From: Microglena sp. YARC
Lineage: Eukaryota; Chlorophyta; Chlorophyceae; Chlamydomonadales; Chlamydomonadaceae
Direction of reading: 5' to 3'
Assembly: GCA_022414725.1 (NCBI GenBank)
Contig: CM039462.1
Span: 43,754,898 to 43,818,897 of the forward strand
Length of the DNA: 64,000 nt
A model generated the notes under the pieces. It saw nothing but the letters and a program-made list of their open reading frames with translations, was not told where the DNA came from and made no database searches. This document shows positions 36,117-45,445 of the stretch, piece by piece (the first letter of the stretch is position 1; the number at the start of each line of letters is the position of its first letter). A program made the position numbers and the translations under genes.

Positions 36117-36292
36117 GGTGGGGCGTGTTATTAAGGGAGCCCCGTCTTACAGCAGTAGAGAACGGGCTACTGCTTTGCCTGGTCAAAGCTACCATGGCAG
36201 TTGACAGCGACCGCAAACACTAAATTGCACCCGTAGGAATTCGAACACCCCACCGTCACCGTTCAACAAGCTCAACCCTGTGTAGCATACAA
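36117..36292 (-). mobile_element. tRNA-derived SINE, copy 3
   Basis: On the minus strand it has GGTTGAGCTTGTTGAAC, a B-box GTGTTCGAATTCC (near 36236-36248), the family body GTCAACTGCCATGGTAGC and the 3' part GGGGCTCCCTTAATAACACG. It aligns with copy 2 over about 170 bases. It lies inside a hydrolase intron, between the decayed donor array and the acceptor array of the terminal exon. Confidence 0.75.
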
Positions 36293-36324
36293 TTATTTTT
36301 GTTGCCCTCCTTCCTACCCCCACC

Positions 36325-36889
36325 CCCAACCTAAGATGGGTTGAGTCCCACGAAGCGCTCCGCACACACATGCCTCATCACAAACACACTCCCCCCACCC
36401 CTCCCATCCCCTTCCCCCACCCCATTATACACACACCATTATAAAAACCTATCTCACCTCCTCTACATGTAGCTTGTCACAACGCCAACCACCTATGATG
36501 GTCTCTTTTTCACGAAGCGCTCCGCACACACACACCTCATCACACACGTACCCCCCACCCCACCCCACTCCTTCCCCCTACCCTATTATACACACACCAT
36601 CACAAACACCTATCTCACTTCCTTTACATGTAGCTTGTCACTACGCCAACCACCTTAGATGGGCTCAGTCTCACAAAGCGCTCCCCACACACAAGCCATA
36701 TCACGCACAAACCCCCTCACACACACACCACCATCACCACCACCCCATTAAACACACATGAACACACACTCACACTCATTATACACACTCAACCTCCTCT
36801 ATAGGTGGCTTTTCACTACCCCAACCACCTTAGATGGGCTCAGTCTAACAAAGCCCTACGCACACATATGCCCCTCACACACGTACCCC

Positions 36890-36954
<65 letters not shown>

Positions 36955-37709
36955 ATAATACACATACACACACACTCACACCCCTTATACACACTCCACT
37001 ACATGTGTAGGTGGCATTTCACTATGCCAACCACCTTAGATAGGCTGAGTCCCAAGAAGCCCTCCGCACACATACGCCTGATCACACACAAACTCCCCCC
37101 CACCCCATTAAGCGCACACATAAACAAACACTCACACCCATTATACACACTCCACCCTTTTGCACCTATGTAGGTAGCTTTTCACTTCGCCAACCACCTT
37201 AGATGGGCTCAGTCCCAAAAAGCTCTCCCCATACACACGCCTCATCACCCACGTACTTCCCCCCCACCCACCCCCACCCTATGAAACACACACATAGACA
37301 CTTACTCACACCCATTATACGCACACCCACACCCAATATACACACTCCACCTCATATGTAGGTGGCTTTTCACTTCGCCAACCACCATAGATGCGCCGGG
37401 TCCTGCAAAGCGCTCCGCACACATATGCCTCATCACCCACGTACTTCCCCCTCCCACCCCCACCCTATGAAACACACACATAGACACTCACGCACACCCA
37501 TTATACACACACCCACACCCAATATACACACTCCGCCTCATATGTAGGTGGCTTTTCACTTCGCCAACCACTTTAGATGGGCCGGGTCCTGCAAAGCGCT
37601 CCGCACACATATGCCTCATCACCCACGTACTCCCCTCCACCCACCCCCACCCTATGAAACACACACATGGACACTCACTAACACCCATTATACACACTCC
37701 ACCTCATAG
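36325..37709 (+). repeat. ~8-copy array of the terminal-exon acceptor and 5' edge
   Basis: Units of about 170-185 bp contain GTAG, then GTGGCTTTTCACTWYGCCAA, CCACCTTAGATGGGCTCAGT and CCCACGAAGCGCTCCGC, then CACACA microsatellite. They start near 36472, 36636, 36808, 37010, 37188, 37364, 37548 and finally the real exon at 37710. A pure (CA)n tract lies at 36893-36951. A partial unit at about 36340 is next to SINE copy 3. Confidence 0.85.
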
Positions 37710-37925
37710 GTGGCTTTTCACTATGCCAACCACCTTAGATGGGCTGAGTCCCACGAAGCCCTCCACTTTAGCACTGCCAAGGAGGTAGAGCCCTCATACA
37801 ATTCCCGCACCAACCTTGTGCCTCTCAACGTCGAAGCTGATGCACGCGGCGCCCCTCATGGCATCTACCATGACGATGATCTTCATGACCTGAAGCCACC
37901 CGGCTGCTGCCCATGCTGGGTTTAA
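37710..37925 (+). CDS. Alpha/beta hydrolase, terminal exon
   Basis: The exon follows acceptor CTCATAG in phase 0 and encodes 71 residues before TAA. It starts VAFHYANHLRWAESHEALHF, continues to HGIYHDDDLHDLKPPG and ends with a cysteine cluster CCPCWV. The first half is the C-terminal helix expected after the catalytic His. The C-terminal CCPCWV tail could be a palmitoylation site, which is inference. Three further copies of most of this exon follow immediately, so the true 3' end of the mRNA is uncertain. Confidence 0.8.
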   Translation: MAFHYANHLRWAESHEALHFSTAKEVEPSYNSRTNLVPLNVEADARGAPHGIYHDDDLHDLKPPGCCPCWV

Positions 37926-38565
37926 TCGTGGGCACAAAGTAGTGTCCCGTACCGGTCTAAGTCCCACGAAGCCCTCCGCTTTAGCACTGCCGAGGAGGTA
38001 GAGCCCTCATACAATTCCCGCACCAGCCTTGTGCCTCTCAACGTCGAAGCTGATGCACGCAGCGCCCCTCATGGCATTTACCATGGCGATGAGCTTCATG
38101 ACCTGAAGCCACCTGGCTGCTGCCCATGCTGGGTTTAATCGTGGGCACGAAGTAGTGTCCTGTACCGGTCTAAGAGGTAGAGCCCTCATACAATTCCCGC
38201 ATCAACCTTGCGCTTCTCAGCGTCGAAGCTGATGCACGCAACGCCCCGCATGGCATCTACCATGACGATGAGCTTCATGACCTGAAGCCACCCGGCTGCT
38301 GCCCATGCTGGGTTTAATCGTGGGCACGAAGTAGTGTCCTGTACCGGTCTAAGTCCCAAGAAGCCCTCCGCTTTAGCACTGCCGAGGAGGTAGAGCCCTC
38401 ATACAATTCACGCACCAACCTTGTGCCTCTCAACGTCGAAGCTGATGCACGCAGCGCCCCTCATGGCATCTACCATGGCGATGAACTTCATGACCTGAAG
38501 CCACCCGGCTGCTGCCCATGCTGGGTTTAATCGTGGGCACGAAGTAGTGTCCCGTAACGGTCTAG
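37926..38565 (+). repeat. Three extra tandem copies of the terminal exon and 3' UTR
   Basis: Units of about 212, 180 and 212 bp (37960-38171, 38172-38351, 38352-38563) repeat from AGTCCCACGAAGCCCTCC through the CCPCWV stop to GTACCGGTCTAAG. The third unit lacks about 33 bases at its start. All keep the TAA stop and differ by few substitutions, so they are recent duplications. No acceptor precedes them. Confidence 0.9.
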
Positions 38566-39230
38566 GAAGGTGGTTTGATTCTACTCGGTATGTATGATAT
38601 CACGGAGTATTGTCCCGTACCGGTCTAGGAAGGTGGTTTGATTCTACTCGGTATGTATGATATTATTGATATTGATATGTATATGCCGCAGGTGTATGGT
38701 AGACAACAACTTTCATAACCATAGTGCCTGTATGGTACAGTGATTCTACCCCAACCTTTTGGTGGAGGCTAATATAAGGCGTATCCCAGTCGGCTAAACG
38801 TGACAATGAACTTGAACAATGACATGAAGCCACCGACCCAAAATGATGGGTTCGAGCTTGTTGCCTAGCAATGCTGCCATTGCTGGTTTTGAGAGTGTTT
38901 CCTCGCCATGCTGCCATTGCTGGGTTTGAGCTTGTTGCATGCCCTTGCTGGGTTTTCTGGGTTTGACCTTGTTGCCTAGCAATGGTGCCCTTGCTGGGTT
39001 TGAGCGTCTTGCATGGCCATGCTGCCCTTTCTGGGTTTGAGCTTGTTGCCTAGCAATGGTGCCCTTGCTGGGTTTGAGCGTCTTGCATGGCCATGCTGTC
39101 CTTGGTGGGTTTGAGCTTGTTGCCTGCCCATGCTGGGTTTGCTAGTTTTTAGCTTGTTGCCTGGCCATGCTGCCCTTTCTGGGTTTGAGATTGTTGCCTT
39201 GACCTGAACTTGGTTGCATAGCTTGAGCCC
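38566..39230 (+). repeat. Degenerate minisatellite derived from the terminal exon
   Basis: After two copies of GGAAGGTGGTTTGATTCTAC, a ~45-55 bp unit (CATGCTGCCCTTGCTGGGTT, then TGAGCTTGTTGCC) repeats about ten times from 38835 to 39200. The unit resembles CTGCCCATGCTGGGTTTAAT at the stop codon of the terminal exon, so it probably arose from that exon. Confidence 0.65.
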
Positions 39231-39540
39231 GCAATTTGGATGCTCTCCGTCTTCAAAATATATTTACCATAAAAATGTAAACTCGAACAAATCATAAAAT
39301 AAAATAAAACGTGTATTTAATAATTCGCTGATTTCCTTTTAACTTATCGTCTTTTTCTTCTTCTTCTGGATGATCAGAAAATAAAATAAAAGCAACTGTT
39401 CCTAATAAAAGACAATCCAATCTCTTCATACATCCATGGATACGCAGAGAAAGATTCGATCCACCTTCCACTTCTGGATTACGCATCAGATAATGTTGAT
39501 CGCAGGCGAGGGCGGCTCTGTCTCTGGAGCGAGTCTGCGG
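39231..39540. other. AT-rich intergenic segment, no gene recognised
   Basis: Between the hydrolase repeats and the 3' end of the minus-strand Gypsy-type copy lies an AT-rich stretch with CTTTTTCTTCTTCTTCT. A 64-codon minus-strand reading frame is present but has no recognisable motif. This is where the 3' LTR of the Gypsy-type element would be expected; no second LTR is available to define it. Confidence 0.5.
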
Positions 39541-39571
39541 GTGGGGAAAAGGTTAGGTTCCTTTTGTGGTG

Positions 39572-41095
39572 CTACCGGGGTGCGTCCTGCGGGGATTGCA
39601 GTGATGCCGCTGGCTTTGCAGTTTTGGGCAGAACCAGTCTCGACGGGCACTGCAGAGAGAGGTGGTCAAGGCAGTGAGTGTGGTAACCTGCTCCACAGCC
39701 GTCGCAGAGTAGCATGCAATTGGCGTTGTCAGGGAAGTTGCAGACGCTGCAGGCTAGGCTGGGGGGTGGGACTGCTAAGTCTGGCCTGATTGTGCCATCC
39801 AAGTTAGGGAGGTGGCAAGGAGACAGATTGCGGGCATGTTTGGTGATGGTGCAACCGCAACGTCCTTGCAAGACGACGACTTCAGTTGGTTTGAGATCGA
39901 TGATGCGCAGGATCATGCCTTGGGCAGCCATCTGCAAGGAGTTGCGCACGTTGGGACGGCGGATGTGCACAAAGTCTCCCACCTGGAATTTGCGTAGGCG
40001 AGGTTGATAGGCTCCCCCCCTGATCTTTGCGTAGCGCAGGGTGTCCCTGTGGTGGGCGATTGCTATGTGATTGGCAATAGTTGGGCTGACTCTCTTGATC
40101 CATTGAGCGCGCTCCAGGAGAGTGTCAGTCAGAGCTTGCACCGGTGTGCTGTCTGTCAGGTCGGGCAGCGGCGCTGTCATGGCAAGCTGCGCCTCAGGGT
40201 TGTTCATGACCGGAGCCCGGGCGTTAAGTAGAGTGAAGGGGGCGCACTTAGTAGTCTCCTGAGGGCTACAGTTGTACGCTGTTACGACCTTGGCAATGTC
40301 AATGTCCCATGTGTCAGTGGCCAGGTTTTCAGAGCAGATCTTGGTCAAGGCTGCCTTGATGGTACCGACGCTTCGCTCCACAAAACCGTTGCCCTGAGGG
40401 TGGTTAGGGTGGACAGTCCTGTGGTCAATGAAGTTGTGAAGCAGATGTTCCTTGAATTTGCCTTGGAACTCGGGACCATCGTCAGGGATGCAGAGTGTGT
40501 ATGCTCCAAAGTGTGCCAAGACTCCATGAGAATACGCGTAGGCGGTATGGATGGCCTCCTTGGCTGATATGGGGACCACTACGAGCGCGGCGCTGAAATA
40601 CTCCATGGCGTGCATGCGCATAGTGTTGCCCCTGGCTGTCTTGTTGTAGGGACCAGACAAATCAATTCCCCAAGCGAAGAAGAGGCCATGAATCGGGTGG
40701 GATTGCAATGTGGCTGTTGGCTGGTTGAAGTAGGCCATGGCTTGGTCACAGATCTTGCATGTGTTGACTTGTTTGACAACGCCGTGCCACCAGAAAGAGC
40801 TGACCACTAAGTAAGCTGTTCTACGTGCCCCAAAGTGTCCGCTGGTCTCGTGGGCCCTCTGAATGAGGATGGATCTCTTGCTGGGGGCTGGGACGATGCA
40901 TTCAATGCCGTGTGCCAGGATGCGTATGATCCTCTCTTCTCCCGTTGGAGATGCGCCGAGCCTGTACTTTCTTGACCTTGCTAGTACCCGCCTAGTACGA
41001 GATGTCGTCCAGTTGGAGCCGAGGACTCCTCGCCTCAAGTACTCTAAGACAAACTTATCAAAGTGGATGTCTAGACCGTCAGTGTCCTTGGACAT
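39572..41095 (-). CDS. Gypsy-type integrase with C-terminal PHD finger (copy 1)
   Basis: A 507-codon open frame, the 3' end of the polyprotein. It has an H2C2 zinc-binding domain (HETSGHFGARRTAYL...CKICD, about residues 82-122). The DDE core has D in WGIDLSGPY, D in CIPDDGPEFQG and E in HPQGNGFVERSVGTIK. A GPY/F-like module contains GDFVHIRRP. A PHD finger of C4HC3 type (CSVC...CMLLCDGCGAGYHTHC) occupies about residues 457-485, and the expected last Cys pair is reached in other frames: DWFCPK is visible near 39615-39640, so an indel blurs the end. Integrase inserts the cDNA. PHD fingers commonly read histone H3 tails, so this domain may steer integration, which is inference. Confidence 0.9.
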   Translation of the reverse strand: MSKDTDGLDIHFDKFVLEYLRRGVLGSNWTTSRTRRVLARSRKYRLGASPTGEERIIRILAHGIECIVPAPSKRSILIQRAHETSGHFGARRTAYLVVSSFWWHGVVKQVNTCKICDQAMAYFNQPTATLQSHPIHGLFFAWGIDLSGPYNKTARGNTMRMHAMEYFSAALVVVPISAKEAIHTAYAYSHGVLAHFGAYTLCIPDDGPEFQGKFKEHLLHNFIDHRTVHPNHPQGNGFVERSVGTIKAALTKICSENLATDTWDIDIAKVVTAYNCSPQETTKCAPFTLLNARAPVMNNPEAQLAMTAPLPDLTDSTPVQALTDTLLERAQWIKRVSPTIANHIAIAHHRDTLRYAKIRGGAYQPRLRKFQVGDFVHIRRPNVRNSLQMAAQGMILRIIDLKPTEVVVLQGRCGCTITKHARNLSPCHLPNLDGTIRPDLAVPPPSLACSVCNFPDNANCMLLCDGCGAGYHTHCLDHLSLQCPSRLVLPKTAKPAASLQSPQDAPR

Positions 41096-42120
41096 TGCAG
41101 CAAGCCGCAGATCAGGTATCCAACTGTCTGTCTGGGGCGAGTGGAGGACTTGTAGCTGAAGATGGCAGAAGAGGCAAAGGAGGGGCGTGGTGCAATGGCT
41201 GAGGTCGGTGGCTGTTGGCTGTTGCTGTTGGCTGGGGGCTGGGGCTGGGGCCTGGGGCTGGGGGCTGTTGGCTGGTGCAGGTGGCTGTGATGGCCAGATG
41301 TGTGGCTTGACAGCCTTGCTCCTGGTGACTGCCAGCAGGCAAGCGAGCTCAGTGCCATAGAACTGGCGTGTCGGAGGCGTGGGGTCTGATGTGCGACCGC
41401 CAGAATTGCTGGGATAGCTGGGAGATGTTGTCAGAAGAAGAGCAGGCTGGGAGAAGGCAGTAACTCAGGTCTGGGGGGGCTGAAATTCCAGCATAGATGT
41501 CAGACATGTAGGGATTGCCATTTCCAAGGTCTTTCTGATGATTGCTGCCAAGGCTCGCTGATCCATGCTGTTGCCTGTGAGGATATGCCTCTGGTTTTGA
41601 GTGAGACCTGGTGTTGTTGTTGCTCCTGTGTAGTATCCGAGCATGCGTTCTCTCTCAGAAGGGTTTGGTTCAGACCATGCGCCGCCCTAGAGAGAGTAGA
41701 TCATGCCTGGCTTGTCAGGTCTGAAGGCTCGAGACAGAGGGTACGCTACTAGAGTAGGCAGTACGTTGCGCTCTTGTCCGATCTTGTTAGCTAAGCAAAA
41801 AGGGGCTGTGTCTGATCTGTAGACCCTTGTTGTGTTCCGTCCTGGATCCAAGAAGGCGTTGGTTGAAATGTTGGCAGTCCGACGGGTCTTGTTGAGCTAG
41901 AGCTGGAGATCAAGGGGGTCGACCAAGTGCTGCCACTTGTTGCGGAGTCTGTGCGCTCCAAAATTGAATGTTGCAGCACGCAGATAGGGAGGCCAAGAGT
42001 TCTGTTGACTGCGTTGAAGTCTTGCGTAGCAATATGTTTTGATCGGAAGTTGTGCTGCATTGCTGCATTCTCCACGATGTAGAGGGGTTTCCGAGGGTGC
42101 TGTAGCTGCTGGATGTACCC
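41096..42120 (-). pseudogene. Gypsy-type polyprotein: DNMT C-terminal half and linker (copy 1)
   Basis: It continues the methyltransferase after a nonsense change at 42121-42123 (TAA; the plus-strand copy has ATT). It reads YIQQLQHPRKPLYIVENAAM (motif VI), then a segment with GAHRLRNKW that resembles the DNMT3 region after motif VI. A 4-base difference near 41975 shifts the frame. An in-frame TAG at 41687-41689 is shared with copy 2. The frame then continues through SERERMLGYYTG and GNSMDQRALAAII (motif X) into a Ser/Pro/Gln-rich linker that joins the integrase. Breaks beyond the shared TAG make this copy inactive. Confidence 0.75.
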
Positions 42121-43319
42121 TTAGACGGTGATACAAGCCTGTAGGACGGCGGCCCGGGGTCCCTTGAGTCCTCTGTTGCCTCCTGCTGGGCTGAAGTCTT
42201 GGCACTCTGGACCGGCTATGATGAGCCACTGTGATTGATCGTTCACAGCTGCGGTCATGAGCTGTTCTGGTGTGATCTTGGTTACATCCTGGGGCAGCGT
42301 CATGAAGGCATGGTCGCAGGCGTATGACTTGAGCAGATGGGGGTAGAGGTTGGTCAAAGCTTGCGTCCTATAGCGGGCGACTGTCTGAGCAGCGGGCGCA
42401 ATGTCACTGTAGATATACCTGTTAACTTGGATGCCATTGCGCAGTGCGGCCTCCAATCCTGCACACATTCCCCCGCACATCTCGTATAGAGTGATGCCAT
42501 TCTGGGCCATGTATGTGATGACGGCAGGCAGGGGTGTTGTGCAGATGGATAAGACAGATCTGACGTCAAGGATGCAGTCCACGATGTGCCCTTGTGTCAG
42601 GTCTAGGGGCACATAAGGGTTGGTGGGCACTGTTGGAAATGCTGCGTACAGGTCGCTGTCCAGGTCAATGCGAGCGCCAGTGTTGTCCTCTGCTGTGGGG
42701 CAGGGAAACCTAGACAGTGTGTCTGCGTTGCCATGCTGTGCACCTGGTCTGTGCATGATGTCAAAATCAAATGACTGCAGCATGCATGCCCATCGAGCGA
42801 TGGCACCGGTGATGTTGGCAGAGGAAAACATCCACATCAGAGGCTGGTGATCAGTGACAAGTGTGAAATGTAGTCCGATGACATACACTCGAAAGATCTT
42901 GCAAGCCCAGCAGGCAGCCAGCATTTCCCCTTTGAAGCTGCTGTACCGTGCTTCATGCTTGTTAAGGCTGCGGCTGGCACCGGCGACGAGGTATTCGTTA
43001 CCTTCCGAGTTGAGCTGGTCGAGCACTGCTCCTAATCCATGTTGGCTCCAGTCACAGTGGATGAGGGTGCGCGCGTTGATGTCAAAGCGTCGCAAAACCT
43101 TGCCTGGTGTGCTGATATTCCTCCTGATGGCGTCCATGGCTGCTGTGTGCTCAGGTCCTCAAGTCCACTTGACATCATTCTTGGTGAGGTCATTGAGGGG
43201 TCTGGCTATGGCTGAAAAGTTTTTACAAAAACAACCGTAGTAGCGCAGCTTACCCAGGATGGTCTTGAGGTCCTTGAAGTTGTTTGGGTAGGGCAGGTCC
43301 TTGATAGCTTGGACTTTGG
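42121..43319 (-). pseudogene. Gypsy-type polyprotein: RT end, RNase H and DNMT N-terminal half (copy 1)
   Basis: From the junction it reads the RT thumb/connection (KDLPYPNNFKDLKTILGKLR, YYGCFCKNFSAIARPLNDLT). RNase H follows, with CDWSQHGLGAVL, a Glu in SSFKGEMLAAC and Asp in LVTDHQPL, ending in the HRPGAQHGNADTLSR motif. The methyltransferase starts after a ~60-residue spacer: LYEMCGGMCAGLEAALRNG (motif I, 42432-42497), RYIYSDIAP (motif II) and GPECQDFSPAGGNRG (motif IV). A frameshift lies near 43140. The open frame 42121-43137 is uninterrupted and gives the cleanest view of RNase H-DNMT fusion. Confidence 0.85.
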
Positions 43320-43322
43320 CTG

Positions 43323-45012
43323 CCAACGACACATTGGCAGCCCGCTTCTTCCTCCTCTTCTCTGACGTCCAACAAGCTCTCATGGACTCACTGCACATCC
43401 CCTTTGCCGCTATTCACAGCCGCGACTGGACTGTAGCAGAAGTCCTCCAACCTTATCTGACAGACTTGACGAATTCGGAGGTGCACCGCACCCTCCGCCT
43501 TGACTCACCACTTCGTGGTACGATCCAGTGCTTCACATGGCCCCACGGACCCTCACGTAGCCCTGTCCTCGGAACTTCAACCGTTCCTTTAGACTACCTC
43601 AACTACTTGTTGGTCCTCCCGCCCTCTGCTACATCCCTTATCTCCATCCACTCCTACCCCAAAGGTTACTGGAATACTGCTCAACCACCCACATGGGCGC
43701 CTGATGAGACCCCTCGCCGGGTCAACTCCTCAACTGCACTCAACAATGTCGTGCAGTACCGCAACGTCCTGTCAGCAGCTGTGGAACACATCCTGAGCCA
43801 CCAACCCAACCACCCTGCAGCTCGAGACAACCCTCGGCATGACCCCCACCCTGTCTTCTGCACAGCTTTGCTCATATCAGCAGCAACCTTGGTGACAACT
43901 TGGGTGCACCTTCACCCCCCAAGGGTACCATGCACTGTCCCATGGGAGTACATATGGAGCTCTCCAACAGGCCACAACTTGGATGGCCGCCGTGAGAACC
44001 TCCTAACTACACACCACCTCACACCCACCGATGACCACAACTTGCTCGCTTCCTCAAGCAGATGGAGGCAAGCCATACAGCCACGAACAGAGCGGTACCT
44101 CAAGGACATGGCAGCCTGCTATCCAATCAACCGGGACAATTCACGCTTTGCTTCCCTAGTGGTCAAAGCGGTGCACAACCACATAGTTGTCATGTTCAAC
44201 CCACTTTCCGAAACAGCCACGCCAACCCAAAACATGGCGTCATACAAAGCGCATGTTGCGGCAGGGATGGACAGGTGCCACCCTTCGAGGGACCACCCAC
44301 CCACCCAACAGAGTCCATCATATGGAACAAACCTGGACAGACAGCACCCATCAACCTAATGATGGACATCCTCCGCTTCTTCCCCCACCTCCGTCATCAC
44401 ACTCCATTCAGCATGTCCTCCATCCGCTTTTCTCACCCCAACTGGTCAGCGTTCTAAGTGACCCTTCTCATGCATATGGTAACCCATGCGCACAGCATGA
44501 AAAGCTACAGCTATGAGACCAAGAGTGACAATTCGCTGTACCTTGGAGACGTCAACCTTCTACACAAGTGCATCCAAGACTTGCCGGCATGGGACAACTA
44601 CTCATCTGTCCTCACCTGGGGTAAGGAACAGGGCCTGCCCATCCAAGTCACTCTCACCCCACGCAGTATGGGGAGTGTGCTCGACCCCAGGAGCATGGAA
44701 CACTCCGGGGCGTCCCTCCACCTTTCACACCCATTGGTCACCCCAAGTGATCCAATCAGACCTATGACTGACGCTTCTGTGTGCATCTCCCCCTCAATCC
44801 AGGGCACATACAGTCTGTTCTCAAATCACTATCCCTACTTGGATAGCTGCTACACCAGCACCCGCCTTTACCCACCTGTCCAAGGTTTCGGTTTGCCGCT
44901 GGACGCGTACGCAGTTGTGCAAGGGAGACAAGCCGAGCCCTGTGCTCGCCCCCTTCCACGACCAACAACAGCATACTCTCCTCTTCTCTTTCCCCTCCAG
45001 GATACGGAAGAG
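43323..45012 (+). pseudogene. Gypsy-type element copy 2, ORF1 (putative gag), 5' part
   Basis: A plus-strand frame is open from the inverted junction: DTLAARFFLLFSDVQQALMD through HNHIVVMFNPLSETATPTQN. It then breaks by frameshifts near 44275 and 44450 and continues as SYSYETKSDNSLYLGDVNLL to LFPLQDTEE. Copia A interrupts it at 45012, and the frame resumes in phase at 60612. The protein was not recognised: no zinc knuckle, no protease D-S/T-G motif and no membrane segment was seen. Its position upstream of pol suggests a gag role by context only. The start codon is missing because the 5' end is cut off at 43322. Confidence 0.6.
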
Positions 45013-45334
45013 TATCAGCTTGAAATCACTCCGGTAGAGTGGACAGTAGATTAAAGCAGCGGAACAGACGCACCAATCTATACACGGAGACAAGGATTAC
45101 GTTACAGACACAGGAGACCCATAAAGGGCACCTGTGTGAAAGGAGGCGGTAGACAGGAACCTAACAGGGTACAGATCAGACCGGAGACGTAGGTGACAGG
45201 AAGCTGCCACTGAGTCATCTCAAGATGACTCAGTCCCACGGGAAGCTGGCTCAGGAGAGCCGATAGTTCTAAGGGAGTACATAAGTAGTCACCAAGTCAT
45301 AAAACGCGTGAGAGCACCGCTATACATGCTGATA
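45013..45334 (-). repeat. Copia A 3' LTR
   Basis: It begins TATCAGCTTGAAATC and ends CATGCTGATA on the plus strand. It pairs with 60283-60606, from which it differs by two single-base indels near 45128-45136. It contains an 11-bp-arm hairpin at 45209-45234. Confidence 0.95.
45209..45234. promoter_or_regulatory. bZIP-type palindrome/hairpin in Copia A LTR
   Basis: ACTGAGTCATC, a 4-base loop TCAA, and GATGACTCAGT form an 11-bp perfect inverted repeat that contains two TGASTCA boxes. It is repeated exactly in the 5' LTR at 60481-60506 and absent from Copia B LTRs. It could be a transcription-factor site or an RNA hairpin. Confidence 0.45.
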
Positions 45335-45409
45335 CTCCACCTATGACACAGGTGACATACAATAGTACTACTCCACCTATGGCACTGGTGACATAGAACT
45401 ATATGTAAC

Positions 45410-45445
<36 letters not shown>

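Larger units (their letters stand above)
39540..43322 (-). mobile_element. Ty3/Gypsy-type element with DNMT and PHD, copy 1 (3' part)
   Basis: On the minus strand, from 43322 downwards: the last part of reverse transcriptase, RNase H, a DNMT3-like methyltransferase, a Pro/Gln-rich linker, integrase and a PHD finger. The right end is an abrupt junction at about 43322, where homology to the plus-strand copy (from GCAGCCAAAGTCCAAGCTAT at about 61983) begins. Beyond it the sequence switches to plus-strand ORF1. The left end after the PHD finger is undefined because no LTR could be paired. Confidence 0.85.

Noticed and set aside
39292..39486. AT-rich minus-strand frame of 64 codons as an organelle-derived gene
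   Set aside because: The base composition is suggestive but no recognisable plastid or mitochondrial protein motif was found.
39800..41160. Plus-strand open frames over the integrase region
   Set aside because: They are shadows of the minus-strand integrase-PHD frame, which has clear catalytic motifs.
43280..43360. Missed-adapter (hairpin) artefact explaining the inverted Gypsy-type copies
   Set aside because: The sequences on the two sides of 43322 are not reverse complements of each other, and the two copies differ by many substitutions, so they are separate copies.
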